Part shown: positions 1 to 9,104 of the stretch, one piece after another
Layout: each line of letters begins with the position of its first letter
Numbering within the stretch: the first letter of the stretch is position 1
NCBI GenBank assembly: GCA_031268215.1
Contig: JAIRXP010000117.1
Location: 1 to 43,660, forward strand
DNA: 43,660 nt
Origin: Bifidobacteriaceae bacterium
GTDB lineage: Bacteria > Actinomycetota > Actinomycetes > Actinomycetales > WQXJ01
Direction of reading: 5' to 3'
Position numbers and translations under genes: made by a program
The notes under the pieces: generated by a model
Database searches by the model: none
Seen by the model: the letters and a program-made list of their open reading frames with translations, nothing else
Told to the model about the DNA's origin: nothing

Positions 1-1999
1 CAAAATTCGCAACCCCCACAGACCCACCATCAACCCGCGCCCAAGACTCACCAACAACCGCCACCACACGCCCAACCGGATCCACCGGCTCTTCAGGATC
101 CACAGGCTCTTCAGGGTCCTCTGGATCCACCCGGTCACGCGCCGCAATGAACGGCACCGTAATGCAGTTCAGCAGTTTGCTGTCTTCGACGGGCCCATCT
201 TTCGCCACTGGCCAGGCATAAGCACAGACGTCCACATCCGTGCCAAATTGGTCGACTTCGAGAGTTTTCCCGCTGAATCCCCATCGTGGCGAAGCCACTT
301 CCAGCCCGTAGGCCGCAACCAGGTCGTACCGCAGAGTATCCGTCTTGCCCAACGAGTACCGCTGCGCGCCTGGCTCGCCCTTCCTGCCGCCAACGTACAG
401 GTCAACCTCTAGCGCCTCATCCTGGGCTTGCGAGTCGTAAGCCCACAAGTGCACTGCCACCTGCCCCGGCGCTTCCGAGCCGGCCAATTCCAAGCGTCCC
501 GGCAAAGTGGCGGCCGGGTTGCCGGCCTGCGTCACCGTCACTGTGGCAGGCACACCGTTCCCAACCTGAACCTCAACCTGAGCTTGACGTCGCTGGACTG
601 TCCGGTTCTCCTTCACCGTTAGGGTTAGACTCTCCCCCGAATTCCCCGCAGTTGGCGCGATACTCAGCCATCTGGCCCCAGCCGGGTTGACCGCTGTCCA
701 AGCTCCCTCCGACGTGACGGCCAGAGTGGTACTGGCAGCACCGGCTCCCGGTTCCCACTGTGTGCTGGACAGACTCGGCCTGGCGCCATCCGGGGTATCA
801 CCAAACACGCGCTGTATGGCATCCGTGTAGCGTTCCCCTGGAGCCTGGCTGGCAGTCGGCTCGATCACGGAGCCCTCTTCGTATTCGTTCCAGGCGGCCA
901 GCATGGCGACGCCCCCAGTCTGGGCCCGGTAATTGTTGAGCAAGTCCCGCGCCGCTTTCAAATGCTCTTCAAATTGGGCGGCCGTCGCGACGGCAGTCTG
1001 CGGACTCTTGCCTTCGCTGAGGCGCACAGGGGTGTCATCCCAGCCGGAGGTGATGGGAGGCCAGTAGCTCACCCGCCCGCTGACAGCCGCCTGACGCAGC
1101 ACCGATTCCCGCCAATGTGAGCGATAGTTCGCGTCCAGGCCGGCATATCCTGTGGTGCTGTCCGCTGCGGGCGGACCGTAGTTGTAGGCGGACAGAGCGT
1201 CCAACCCAACGCGGTCGGCGTACTCAATGGACGGTTCGCCCCTCCAGTAGGGCGCCTGTTCTCCCACAATGTACAGACCACCGAGCCCGGCCGCACTGGC
1301 CTTAGAGCGTGCTCGATCCAGCATCTTCTTGACCCGTTGCTCAACACTCAGCCCGTCCCCGGAGTAGATCTCATCCGCGTCCGCCTCTAACTGCGCGAGG
1401 TTGTAGACCATCAAGACTGGCTTGCCATCCATGGTCTGGTAGTGGGAGTCGCCAAAGTAGTTCGCGATCCAGTAGTCCACCGTCGTGTCCCAAACTTCCA
1501 GCGACCGGGCACGGTCCCACTCCGTCTCAACGATCCAATTGATGGCGAAGCTCACGTCTTGCCTGTGCGGCGCGCTCAGGTACGCTTGAACCACTTGGTC
1601 CATGCAAGACACGTTGCCACCACTCAGCATCCAACCGAATGAGGCGAAGTCGATCCCCGCCTCCGCCATCCAATCCAGTTGCTGATCAAGCACCGCAACC
1701 TCAGCGTTTGAGGAGTACCAGCCCAACGGCTCGGCAGGCTTGCGGGAGTCGCCAGTGTATCGCTGGAGGCGCGCCCACTGATTGGTCGTGTGGCCGCCAT
1801 ACGAATACTCGAATGAACAGGTCGTGGACCACGGCGGGAAGTAATGCACACCGAGCAGTGTTCCTCCTGCCGCCTGCGCAGGCTCCGTTTCCGCTTGTGC
1901 GATCCGGTCGCCCGCAGCAAGCACCTGGCCCCCCAACGCCATCGCGACGGCCCCCGCCGCCAACGCAACTCTGGTGATTACGCGCCGTGTCCGGCTCAT
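1..1999 (-). CDS. Secreted GH99/WbsX-like protein with BACON-type domain (3' end outside window)
   Basis: The frame is open from an ATG at 1999 to the left edge (666 codons, no stop), so the C-terminus is missing. GGAAGG lies about 8 bases before the ATG. An N-terminal signal peptide is visible (RRVITR basic start, then an alanine-rich core). Residues from about 48 (GVHYFPPW) to about 340 look like the GH99/WbsX-like TIM-barrel family: the typical WNEYEEG motif followed by IEPT is present, which in GH99 relatives carries acidic active-site residues. After it comes a segment matching a BACON domain (W...WLSIAPTAGNSG, later VTVTQAG), then a beta-rich module containing HLWAYD and VDLYVGG, and at the cut end a stretch rich in DPEEPVDP, like a linker. 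Likely role: extracellular glycan (possibly mannan-type) processing or binding. The substrate cannot be read from the sequence. BACON domains are best known from Bacteroidetes. Confidence 0.8.
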   Translation of the reverse strand, partial: MSRTRRVITRVALAAGAVAMALGGQVLAAGDRIAQAETEPAQAAGGTLLGVHYFPPWSTTCSFEYSYGGHTTNQWARLQRYTGDSRKPAEPLGWYSSNAEVAVLDQQLDWMAEAGIDFASFGWMLSGGNVSCMDQVVQAYLSAPHRQDVSFAINWIVETEWDRARSLEVWDTTVDYWIANYFGDSHYQTMDGKPVLMVYNLAQLEADADEIYSGDGLSVEQRVKKMLDRARSKASAAGLGGLYIVGEQAPYWRGEPSIEYADRVGLDALSAYNYGPPAADSTTGYAGLDANYRSHWRESVLRQAAVSGRVSYWPPITSGWDDTPVRLSEGKSPQTAVATAAQFEEHLKAARDLLNNYRAQTGGVAMLAAWNEYEEGSVIEPTASQAPGERYTDAIQRVFGDTPDGARPSLSSTQWEPGAGAASTTLAVTSEGAWTAVNPAGARWLSIAPTAGNSGESLTLTVKENRTVQRRQAQVEVQVGNGVPATVTVTQAGNPAATLPGRLELAGSEAPGQVAVHLWAYDSQAQDEALEVDLYVGGRKGEPGAQRYSLGKTDTLRYDLVAAYGLEVASPRWGFSGKTLEVDQFGTDVDVCAYAWPVAKDGPVEDSKLLNCITVPFIAARDRVDPEDPEEPVDPEEPVDPVGRVVAVVGESWARVDGGSVGVANF

Positions 2000-2015
2000 C
2001 GCTAAACCTTCCATC

Positions 2016-2027
2016 TTGGGTACCCAA
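2016..2027. promoter_or_regulatory. 12-bp perfect palindrome upstream of the GH99-like gene
   Basis: TTGGGTACCCAA reads the same on both strands and lies 17 bases upstream of the ATG at 1999, inside the probable 5' leader. Its place and symmetry fit an operator for a dimeric repressor of the secreted glycosidase. No regulator gene is adjacent, and chance cannot be excluded for a 12-mer. Confidence 0.3.
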
Positions 2028-2564
2028 TTACATGGATGCGGGCTATATCGAGCCTAACCACGCCACTTATTCCAATTCCAGGACGGACCTCGCATAACGA
2101 TTCTTTATGCGCCGCCCGGCTGGCGCGCTAACCATCCAGACCCACGCACATCGCATTTCCGTACTCACCAGGCACATTGTGGAGTCCCGAGAGCCTTCCT
2201 CTCGCCCTAGGTACTACTACCCACCCTGCGGCGAATCGGCAGGTCACGGGCCACAAGAAATGTCACGGAATGATCTAGGTAATTCCACCCTCAATTGCAC
2301 GAGAGCCGTCACGAGCCATTCATATTCCCTGCCCCAGTATTAGCGTCCAGGATATTGTCCCTGCTAACCGCGCCATCGCTCCGCTTAGCTTATACGCCGT
2401 CTTTCCCTTTAGGACCTCCGGACAGCGCTCCCGTTTAGGCCACAGTCCACTGGTAGGACAAGGACGGTCCACGCAGACTCCACCCTGCCGCCCAATATGG
2501 ACTCTGGTCCCGAGCCGCGGCGGAGCCCTCCTTAACCGAGGGCCGTTGGCGGGCGTCGTTCTAC
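2028..2564. other. Gene-poor intergenic stretch
   Basis: No convincing coding region is seen on either strand: the open frames here lack family features and ribosome sites. It must contain the promoter of the GH99-like gene (minus strand), but I see no clear -35/-10 pair. Base composition is less GC-rich than the flanking genes in 2030-2350. Confidence 0.4.
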
Positions 2565-2642
2565 CCGGGGTCCCCGCAAAAGATCCGACTGTGGGGAGGA
2601 GGTTTTGTGGGGTGGTTCCGGGGTCCCCGCAAAAGATCCGAC
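2565..2642. repeat. 25-bp direct repeat, two copies
   Basis: Identical 25-mers lie at 2565-2589 and 2618-2642, separated by 28 bases. Each contains the small palindrome CGGGGTCCCCG followed by CAAAAGATCCGAC. The second copy ends 33 bases before the 3' end of tRNA-Val. Only two copies occur in the window. It could be a remnant of a mobile element near the tRNA or an intergenic repeat family; function unknown. Confidence 0.6.
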
Positions 2643-2675
2643 CGTAGAGAAGGGTCGCGGGGCGGTCCAGTTGGG

Positions 2676-2749
2676 TGGGCCCAGTCCGACTCGAACGGAC
2701 GACCCCCACGGTGTAAACGTGGTGCTCTAACCAACTGAGCTATGGGCCC
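2676..2749 (-). tRNA. tRNA-Val (anticodon TAC)
   Basis: A full cloverleaf is visible on the minus strand. The acceptor stem is GGGCCCA with TGGGCCC, the D arm has GCTC/GAGC, the anticodon arm is CCACG-TTTACAC-CGTGG giving anticodon TAC (codon GTA), and the T arm is GTCCG-TTCGAGT-CGGAC. The discriminator base is A. The genome continues ACCC after the acceptor stem, so the terminal CCA is not encoded and must be added after transcription. Confidence 0.96.
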
Positions 2750-2837
2750 TGGTGCTCCGGCAGGCGGACCCGAAGGCGCCCGCAGTGCGGCGCCCTAGTC
2801 TACCCGAGCCCGCGGAACTCATTACCTCGAGATGCGG

Positions 2838-3986
2838 TTACCAACCCGCGAGCGTCCGCGTCACCAAGTCCGCCAGCAGACGTCCCCGTTGGGTCAGGAC
2901 GATGCCGTCAACGAACTTGGCATTAGCCGTACCGGTCCGTTGTTGGGCCAGACCGTCGGCTATCAGGCCTGGCACCGTCCGCCGCCCCTCAACGGACAGA
3001 TCGTCAAGGTCCAGACCTTGGGAAGTCCGCGACCGCAACATGATGCGCTCCAGGGAGACGGCGGCATCGTCCAGGGTTTCCTCACCAGCCACGGGCGACG
3101 CGCCACCGGTTAGCCGGTCTGCGTAGGCCACCGGAGACTTGACGTTCCAAAAGCGCCTGGCCCCCAAGGACGAATGCGCGCCTGGCCCAATCCCCCACCA
3201 CTCCGCACCAGTCCAATACCCAAGATTGTGCATCGATTCATGACCCGGGCGAGCCCAGTTAGAGATCTCATACCAACCCAGACCGGCGGAGCTGAACAAC
3301 TCATCAGCCAGAACGTACTTGGCCGCCTGCTCGTCCGCGTCCACCGGCGCCAGGAGGCCTTGGCGAATGCGGCGGGCCATTGGCGTGTGCTCTTCAAGGC
3401 TCAAAGCGTAGGCGCTGACGTGGTCCACTCCCAGGTCAAGCGCCGCGCGTACGGAAGCCTCCCAATCCGTCAGGGTCTCTCCCGGCGTGCCGTAAATCAG
3501 GTCAACCGAAACGTCGAGTCCAGCCCCGCGGGCATCCGCCACCAGGTCCGGCAACCGCGCCGGATCATGCGACCGGTCCAGGGCGGCCAGAACCCAGGGC
3601 ACGGCCGATTGCATTCCGAACGACACCCGTGTGAACCCGGCCGCGGCCAGTCCCTCCAAATAGGCCGCATCAACGGAATCCGGGTTTGCCTCCGCGGATA
3701 CCTCACCGCCGGGCGCCACCCCGAAAGTCCGACGCACCGCCTCCAGCAACTCGACCAGCCCCTCCACGGGCAGAATAGTCGGCGTGCCGCCACCGAAGAA
3801 CACCGACTGAGCCGACGCCCTTGGAGTACCTTCCAGTTCCGCTGCGGCCAGTTCCATTTCGGCGATGGCGTGAGCCACGAAAGCAGCATGCCGCTCCGGC
3901 CCAGCGACATAAGTATTGAAGTCGCAATAGCCGCAGCGCCGCGCGCAGAACGGCACGTGGACGTACACCTCGAACGGAACCAGCAC
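2838..3986 (-). CDS. hemW: HemW-like radical SAM protein (heme chaperone, coproporphyrinogen III oxidase family)
   Basis: The 382-residue product has the radical-SAM cluster motif CARRCGYCDFN (three cysteines, CX3CX2C) near residue 15, then FGGGTPTIL and the DLIYGTPGET segment of the HemN/HemW family. The extra residues around the cluster match HemW, which carries heme and a 4Fe-4S cluster and is thought to deliver heme to respiratory enzymes; it is not a true coproporphyrinogen dehydrogenase. The start is GTG at 3986 (V-L-V-P-F-E). The ribosome site is weak. The gene follows lepA by 38 bases on the same strand, the usual lepA-hemW order in Gram-positive bacteria, so co-transcription is likely. 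Confidence 0.92.
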   Translation of the reverse strand: MLVPFEVYVHVPFCARRCGYCDFNTYVAGPERHAAFVAHAIAEMELAAAELEGTPRASAQSVFFGGGTPTILPVEGLVELLEAVRRTFGVAPGGEVSAEANPDSVDAAYLEGLAAAGFTRVSFGMQSAVPWVLAALDRSHDPARLPDLVADARGAGLDVSVDLIYGTPGETLTDWEASVRAALDLGVDHVSAYALSLEEHTPMARRIRQGLLAPVDADEQAAKYVLADELFSSAGLGWYEISNWARPGHESMHNLGYWTGAEWWGIGPGAHSSLGARRFWNVKSPVAYADRLTGGASPVAGEETLDDAAVSLERIMLRSRTSQGLDLDDLSVEGRRTVPGLIADGLAQQRTGTANAKFVDGIVLTQRGRLLADLVTRTLAGW

Positions 3987-4024
3987 CGGTTTAGTACACC
4001 GCCCTCGCCCCAGGCACCGGTCCG

Positions 4025-5842
4025 CTAATCTGCGGCATCCGAAGTCAGCGCGGCAACAAATGCCTCTTGAGGGATCTCTACACGGCCAATCGTCTTCATC
4101 CGCTTCTTGCCCTCCTTCTGCTTCTCAAGCAGCTTGCGCTTGCGGCTAATGTCGCCACCGTAGCACTTGGCGAGCACGTCTTTGCGCAGCGCGCGCACAT
4201 TTTCGCGAGCTATCACCCGGGCGCCAATCGCCGCCTGAATGGGCACCTCGAACTGCTGGCGCGGAATGAGCTTGCGCAGACGGTTAGCCATCAGCACGCC
4301 ATAGGCGTAAGCCTTGTCCTTATGCACAATCGCTGAGAACGCATCGACCTGCTCGCCCTGCAACAGAATGTCTACCTTGACTAGGTCCGCCTCCGTCGTC
4401 CCATCCGGCTCGTAGTCCAGCGAGGCGTAACCCTTTGTGCGAGACTTGAGCTGGTCAAAGAAGTCATAAACAATCTCCGCTAGCGGTAAGGTGTATCGCA
4501 GTTCAAGACGGTCCTCAGACAGGTAATCCATGCCCAGCATGGTGCCCCGCCGTGACTGACAAAGCTCCATGATGGCGCCAGTAAATTGGCTCGGCGCCAG
4601 AATCGTGGCGCGGACAATCGGCTCACGCACGGCGGCGACCTTCCCGGAGGGGAATTCCGAAGGGTTGGTCACTTGATGAACAGACCCATCATCCATGGTG
4701 ACCTCATAAACAACGTTCGGAGCCGTTGAGATAAGATCCAGCCCGAATTCCCGCTCCAGGCGTTCACGGATAATCTCCAAGTGCAGCAATCCTAAGAAAC
4801 CACAACGGAAACCGAATCCGAGTGCGGCTGAAGTTTCTGGCTCGTAGGTCAACGCGGCATCGTTCAATTTCAGTTTGTCAAGTGCGTCACGCAAACCTGG
4901 GTAATCAGAACCATCAATGGGATATAATCCAGAAAACACCATCGGTTTGGGATCGCGGTAGCCTTCCAGGGCTTGCGACGCTGGTCGGACGAGCCCGGTG
5001 ACCGTATCCCCGACCCGCGACTGGCGGACATCTTTAACACCGGTAATGAGATAACCCACCTCACCCACACCCAGCCCCGCCGTCGGCGACGGTTCCGGGG
5101 CGATCACCCCAATCTCCAGTAGCTCATGGCTGGCTTTGGTTGACATCATGGTGATCCGCTCGCGGGCGCTGAGATTGCCATCCATCACCCGCACATAGGT
5201 CACCACACCGCGATACGTGTCGTATACCGAATCGAAAATCAATGCCCGGGCCGGGGCGTCAGGGTCACCTGCCGGAGGCGTAATTTGGCGCACGATGCCG
5301 TTCAGGAGTTCTTCGACACCTTCACCAGTCTTGCCGGACACGCGCAAACAGTCATCTGGACTGCCGCCAATTAGGCGAGCCAGTTCCTCGGCGTACTTAT
5401 CCGGCTGGGCGGCCGGCAGGTCGATCTTGTTCAACACCGGGATGATGTCGAGGTCATTCTCCAGCGCCATGTACAAATTAGCCAGCGTCTGGGCCTCGAT
5501 CCCTTGGGCCGAATCGACCAAGAGCACAGCGCCTTCGCAGGCCGCCAACGACCGCGAGACTTCGTATGAGAAGTCAACGTGGCCGGGCGTGTCGATCATG
5601 TTGAGGGTGTATTCACGGCCGTCAACAGTCCAGGGCATCCGGACGGCCTGGGACTTGATGGTGATGCCGCGTTCCCGCTCTATGTCCATGCGGTCCAGGT
5701 ACTGGTCCCGCATCACACGTTGGTCCACCACCCCCGTCTTGACCAGCATCCGGTCCGCCAAGGTGGACTTGCCGTGATCAATGTGCGCGATGATGCAAAA
5801 GTTGCGGATCGATTTGGCATCAAGGCTGGACACAAGGCGCAA
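4025..5842 (-). CDS. lepA: Elongation factor 4 (LepA), ribosome back-translocating GTPase
   Basis: The 605 residues match the family length (about 600). G motifs are in place: AHIDHGKST near residue 18 (P-loop), DTPGHVDF near 86, and NKIDLP near 140. The C-terminus ends with the LepA-specific region ([18 protein letters not shown]) that contacts the ribosome A site. The protein remodels stalled or back-tracked ribosomes in the cytoplasm. The start is uncertain: TTG at 5842 and GTG at 5833 are both in frame, and an ATG at 5846 is out of frame. It is followed closely by hemW. Confidence 0.97.
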   Translation of the reverse strand: MRLVSSLDAKSIRNFCIIAHIDHGKSTLADRMLVKTGVVDQRVMRDQYLDRMDIERERGITIKSQAVRMPWTVDGREYTLNMIDTPGHVDFSYEVSRSLAACEGAVLLVDSAQGIEAQTLANLYMALENDLDIIPVLNKIDLPAAQPDKYAEELARLIGGSPDDCLRVSGKTGEGVEELLNGIVRQITPPAGDPDAPARALIFDSVYDTYRGVVTYVRVMDGNLSARERITMMSTKASHELLEIGVIAPEPSPTAGLGVGEVGYLITGVKDVRQSRVGDTVTGLVRPASQALEGYRDPKPMVFSGLYPIDGSDYPGLRDALDKLKLNDAALTYEPETSAALGFGFRCGFLGLLHLEIIRERLEREFGLDLISTAPNVVYEVTMDDGSVHQVTNPSEFPSGKVAAVREPIVRATILAPSQFTGAIMELCQSRRGTMLGMDYLSEDRLELRYTLPLAEIVYDFFDQLKSRTKGYASLDYEPDGTTEADLVKVDILLQGEQVDAFSAIVHKDKAYAYGVLMANRLRKLIPRQQFEVPIQAAIGARVIARENVRALRKDVLAKCYGGDISRKRKLLEKQKEGKKRMKTIGRVEIPQEAFVAALTSDAAD

Positions 5843-5882
5843 TCATACTGTCCACCCGCTTCGGCGCCATCCGGCGCGGCGC

Positions 5883-6470
5883 TCAGCGGGCGGCCAACGA
5901 ACCGAGTGCCTCCGCTATGGGCTGGGAGCCATCCCACTGACGGGTGGGTTCATGGCGCCCAGTCAGCAGAACCGTTGGCGTGCCCCGCAAGCCCAGGTCG
6001 AGGGCCGTTTGAGTGTTCAGCGCCACCGTGGACAGGAACTGCTTGTCGGCGAAAGTTCTGGTCACCGCCGGCTCAATACCAATGTTGTGCCCCAGGTTCT
6101 CCAATTCGGCCTCTGACAGCCCAGAACCGCCCTCCTTGGGCTGGTGAGTGAACAACGCGGTCGAGAAATCACCGAACTCGCCCGGATCATTCGCCGCCAC
6201 GGCGTAGGCCGCGGCCGCCGCCCTGGTGGAGTACATGGTCCCGAGTGAGAGCCGGTCCAAAATGGAGATCGGATGCATCACCAGCGTGGCGATGTCGCGG
6301 TCAACCATCTCCCGGATCGCGTCACCGTTATCACGCTCAAAGCGCCTGCAATATGGACACATATAGTCTATGAAGACATCGATCTGGGCGGGCGGGCGCG
6401 TCGATTCGTCTTGGATCCCGCCTAGTGCCTTGCCGCCTGGCCCGACTACGATTCCCGGAATTGTGATCAT
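5883..6470 (-). CDS. DsbA-family thioredoxin-fold protein
   Basis: The ATG at 6470 is chosen because AGGAGGGG lies 7 bases upstream; a longer in-frame start at 6527 has no ribosome site. The 195-residue product has a thioredoxin-like fold with a redox CPYC motif (IDYMCPYCRRFERDNG) near residue 38 and the cis-proline loop RGTPTVLL near residue 163. This matches the DsbA/Thioredoxin_4 family used for disulfide formation or mycothiol-linked redox work. No signal peptide or membrane anchor is seen with this start, so a cytoplasmic location is likely, which is unusual for a true DsbA. It lies 40 bases downstream of lepA in map order but upstream in transcription. Confidence 0.85.
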   Translation of the reverse strand: MITIPGIVVGPGGKALGGIQDESTRPPAQIDVFIDYMCPYCRRFERDNGDAIREMVDRDIATLVMHPISILDRLSLGTMYSTRAAAAAYAVAANDPGEFGDFSTALFTHQPKEGGSGLSEAELENLGHNIGIEPAVTRTFADKQFLSTVALNTQTALDLGLRGTPTVLLTGRHEPTRQWDGSQPIAEALGSLAAR

Positions 6471-6687
6471 GTCCCGTCCCCTCCTGTTCAGTCCATGGCT
6501 CACCGTTCGGTGAGCATGTACGTTCAAGTTAACGCCGCCCTGCCCGCACCCGCCAGTGGCGGCAGAGCAATCCCACTATCTGGCGCGATCTCCAAATCGT
6601 GACCGCCACCGACCGCAGCTCGCGACCAACGCCTTGGGCTGGCACTTGCGGGCACGCTACTGCCGATTCGCTTGTTGCCTGACGGCT

Positions 6688-7452
6688 TCACCAGGCCGTT
6701 AAGCCACCATCTATCAGCAGGTCATGGGCGGTAATGTAGGCGGCGGCATCGGACAGCAGGAACGACACGGGGGCCGCTATCTCCTCTACCTCTGCCATGC
6801 GGGCGAGCGGAACGTTCGCCACAAGCGCCTGGTTCAGCTCGGCTGGGTTCTGGTCGGTCATCGCCGTGCGGGTGTAGCCGGGACTGACTGAATTGACCCG
6901 AATCCCGTCTCCTGCCCACTCGACGGCCAAGCAACGCGATAGCTGCACCACCCCCGCCTTTGAAGCGTTGTACCCGACGTGAGGCAGAGCCCCGCGGTTG
7001 AAGACCGACGCCGACATCGAGGCGATGTTGACGATGGCACCGCCACGATGCTTCATCAGGTCGTATTCCGCCTGGCAGCAGTACAGAATCCCCGACAGGT
7101 TGACGTCCAGCACTTCGGCCCACTCGGCAGCGGTCATGTCAACCGTAGGCAGCAGGCGGTCTATGCCGGCGCAGTTGACGGCGTAATGCACCGGCCCTAG
7201 GGATTGCGAGAGCCGTGCGGCAGCCGTGCAGGCTGCGCGGTTGGTTACGTCAACCGGCACCGCCAAACCTTCAGCCCCGACCCGTCGGCATTCCGCCACC
7301 GCCCGCTCAAGGTTGGCGTCCGCCCGGTCCCAGCAAGCCAGGCGTACTCCCGCTGCGGCCAATGACCGGACGATGGCCAGCCCGATCCCGCCAGCGGCCC
7401 CTGTAACGATGGCCACGGCGTCCGGCCGCAGCCCCGGCACAGTCCAGGTCAT
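6688..7452 (-). CDS. Short-chain dehydrogenase/reductase, probable polyol or sugar dehydrogenase
   Basis: The 254-residue classical SDR has the cofactor motif TGAAGGIG near residue 17, NCAG near 93, and the catalytic S...YNASK set (YNASK near residue 160). An Asp in ACWDRAD after the second strand suggests NAD(H) rather than NADP(H). The ATG overlaps the stop of the ribulokinase gene (ATGA), so it is the last gene of the pentitol operon. By position it should oxidise a sugar alcohol or interconvert a keto sugar feeding the kinase. The exact substrate is not readable. A short inverted repeat (ACGGC/GCCGT) sits at its stop codon. Confidence 0.87.
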   Translation of the reverse strand: MTWTVPGLRPDAVAIVTGAAGGIGLAIVRSLAAAGVRLACWDRADANLERAVAECRRVGAEGLAVPVDVTNRAACTAAARLSQSLGPVHYAVNCAGIDRLLPTVDMTAAEWAEVLDVNLSGILYCCQAEYDLMKHRGGAIVNIASMSASVFNRGALPHVGYNASKAGVVQLSRCLAVEWAGDGIRVNSVSPGYTRTAMTDQNPAELNQALVANVPLARMAEVEEIAAPVSFLLSDAAAYITAHDLLIDGGLTAW

Positions 7453-9104
7453 TGTCTGTCACCGTCCCAAGGACCCTCGAATACCGAGGCCGCCGCCTGG
7501 TAGCGCCGGAAGGCTCGCCCCATCGAAGTCCGCCCCTCGGCCGAGGGACGGTAGTCGACTTCGAACGACGGGCATAGGGCTGCCTGAGCCGTCGGCACTG
7601 AGGCATGCACGCCTGCCGCGACAGCGGCGTAGATCGCCGCGCCTTTCGCGCAGACTTCCGAATCGCGCGCTACCATCGCGTCCAGGCCCAGCGCGTCGGC
7701 CATGAGCTGGCAGACGAACCGCGACTTGCGGGCAACGCCGCCAACCAGCACCATGCGTTCGAGGCCGAGCCCTGCCGCCGTCAGGCCTTCAAAGATCGCT
7801 TTGGATCCCATCACGGCGGCGATGACGACGGCTCGGTACAGATCCGCCGCGTCGTGGCCAATACCCAGCCCGACGAACGCCGCCCTGGCTCGGTCGTTGG
7901 GCTCCGGGTAGCGCCGGCCGTTGAGCCAGTCCAGACCGACGATGCCGTCGTCAGACCTTTGTGCGGCCTCCTCCTCCAGCCGGGCCAACACCGATCCCAC
8001 GGTCTGCCGAGACGAGCCGTCGCCGTCCGCGCCAAAGGACATGACCAGCCGGGCAAACCAGGCGAACAGGTCGCCGAAGGCCGCTTGGCCTGACTCGCCT
8101 CCCAACAAGCCGGGCACAATCGAGTCTTCGGCGAAGCCGCACAGCGAGCGCAAGTCGGCATCCTTGAGCTGCGCATAGTCAGCCAGGAACAAGTCGACGG
8201 TGGAAGTGCCCATCACTTTCACGAGCGTGCCCGCAGCGATGCCCGCGCCGACGGCTCCGGCGTGCGCGTCGATTGAGCCAACCCCCACCACGGTCCCGGG
8301 ACTTAGCTGAAGCCGCGAAGCCCATTCCGGCGTCAGACGCCCGGCGAAAGACCCCGCCGGTCTTGGCGGCCACAGCAAGGTCTCGCCGACCGCACCCAAG
8401 TAGGGGTCAACCCTGGCCAAAGCTGCCCTTGGCACGGGCCCGCCAAGACGACGGTTGTACAGGGCCTTGTGCCCGGCGCTGCAGCTATTGCGAATGGTCT
8501 GTTCGGGGCGCTGGGCGCCGGTCAGAAGGGCTGTCACCCAGTCAGAATGCTCCATCCATGACCAGGCCTCTCGCCGCAGCCAGGGTGCCACTACGACTCC
8601 CCGAAGGATCTTTGCCCACCACCATTCCGATGAGTATTCCCCCTGGTAGCGGGTGTGGTCCGGGTCCGCGCCGACCAGTGCCTCGTTGACGGCCGCCGCT
8701 TCAGCCGTGGCCGTGTGGTCCTTCCACAGCCAGAACATTGCGTCCGGGTCGTCCTTGTGGGCGGCAAGCAGCGCCAGCGGCCGTCCGGCGCGGTCTACCG
8801 GCGCGACCGTTGACGCGGTCGCGTCGATCGCTAGCGCCCCGACTGCTTGCGGCCCGAGTTGTTCGGCCACGGCAGCGAAGCACCTTTCCAGCGCTTCGAG
8901 GTGGTCCAAGGGGTGTTGGCGGAATAGCTGCTCGCCGGGCCGACAGTACTGTTGGTCCCGCCACCTGGGGTACTCGGCGAACGCCAGCGCTAGCTCGGTG
9001 CCGTCGCGCGGGTCGATCACCAGTGCCCTGACAGAATCGCTGCCGAAGTCCACTCCCGCCACGGCGGTGGCCGCGCCGTCGCGGACTTCTCCGGTCCTTG
9101 TCAT
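7449..9104 (-). CDS. araB: Ribulokinase-type FGGY carbohydrate kinase
   Basis: The 551-residue product resembles AraB along its length: VDFGSDSVRALVIDP at the N-terminus, YPRWRDQQYCRPGEQLFRQHP, FWLWKDHTA, YSSEWWWAKIL, CSAGHKALY, GSIDAHAGAVGAG with the likely catalytic Asp, KVMGTSTVD and VGGVARKS near the C-terminus. The reaction is ATP-dependent phosphorylation of a pentulose to the 5-phosphate. AraB enzymes are known to accept several 2-ketopentoses. No araA or araD lies here, so its substrate is probably a ketose made by the adjacent dehydrogenases. The start at ATG 9104 overlaps the dehydrogenase stop (ATGA). An upstream in-frame start at 9143 would overlap that gene by 43 bases and is less likely. 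Confidence 0.85.
   Translation of the reverse strand: MTRTGEVRDGAATAVAGVDFGSDSVRALVIDPRDGTELALAFAEYPRWRDQQYCRPGEQLFRQHPLDHLEALERCFAAVAEQLGPQAVGALAIDATASTVAPVDRAGRPLALLAAHKDDPDAMFWLWKDHTATAEAAAVNEALVGADPDHTRYQGEYSSEWWWAKILRGVVVAPWLRREAWSWMEHSDWVTALLTGAQRPEQTIRNSCSAGHKALYNRRLGGPVPRAALARVDPYLGAVGETLLWPPRPAGSFAGRLTPEWASRLQLSPGTVVGVGSIDAHAGAVGAGIAAGTLVKVMGTSTVDLFLADYAQLKDADLRSLCGFAEDSIVPGLLGGESGQAAFGDLFAWFARLVMSFGADGDGSSRQTVGSVLARLEEEAAQRSDDGIVGLDWLNGRRYPEPNDRARAAFVGLGIGHDAADLYRAVVIAAVMGSKAIFEGLTAAGLGLERMVLVGGVARKSRFVCQLMADALGLDAMVARDSEVCAKGAAIYAAVAAGVHASVPTAQAALCPSFEVDYRPSAEGRTSMGRAFRRYQAAASVFEGPWDGDRQ

Noticed and set aside
2565..2642. Two-repeat unit resembling a CRISPR fragment (25-bp repeats, 28-bp spacer)
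   Set aside because: Only two repeats, repeat and spacer lengths fit poorly with most types, no cas genes nearby, and the repeat has no CRISPR-like end structure.
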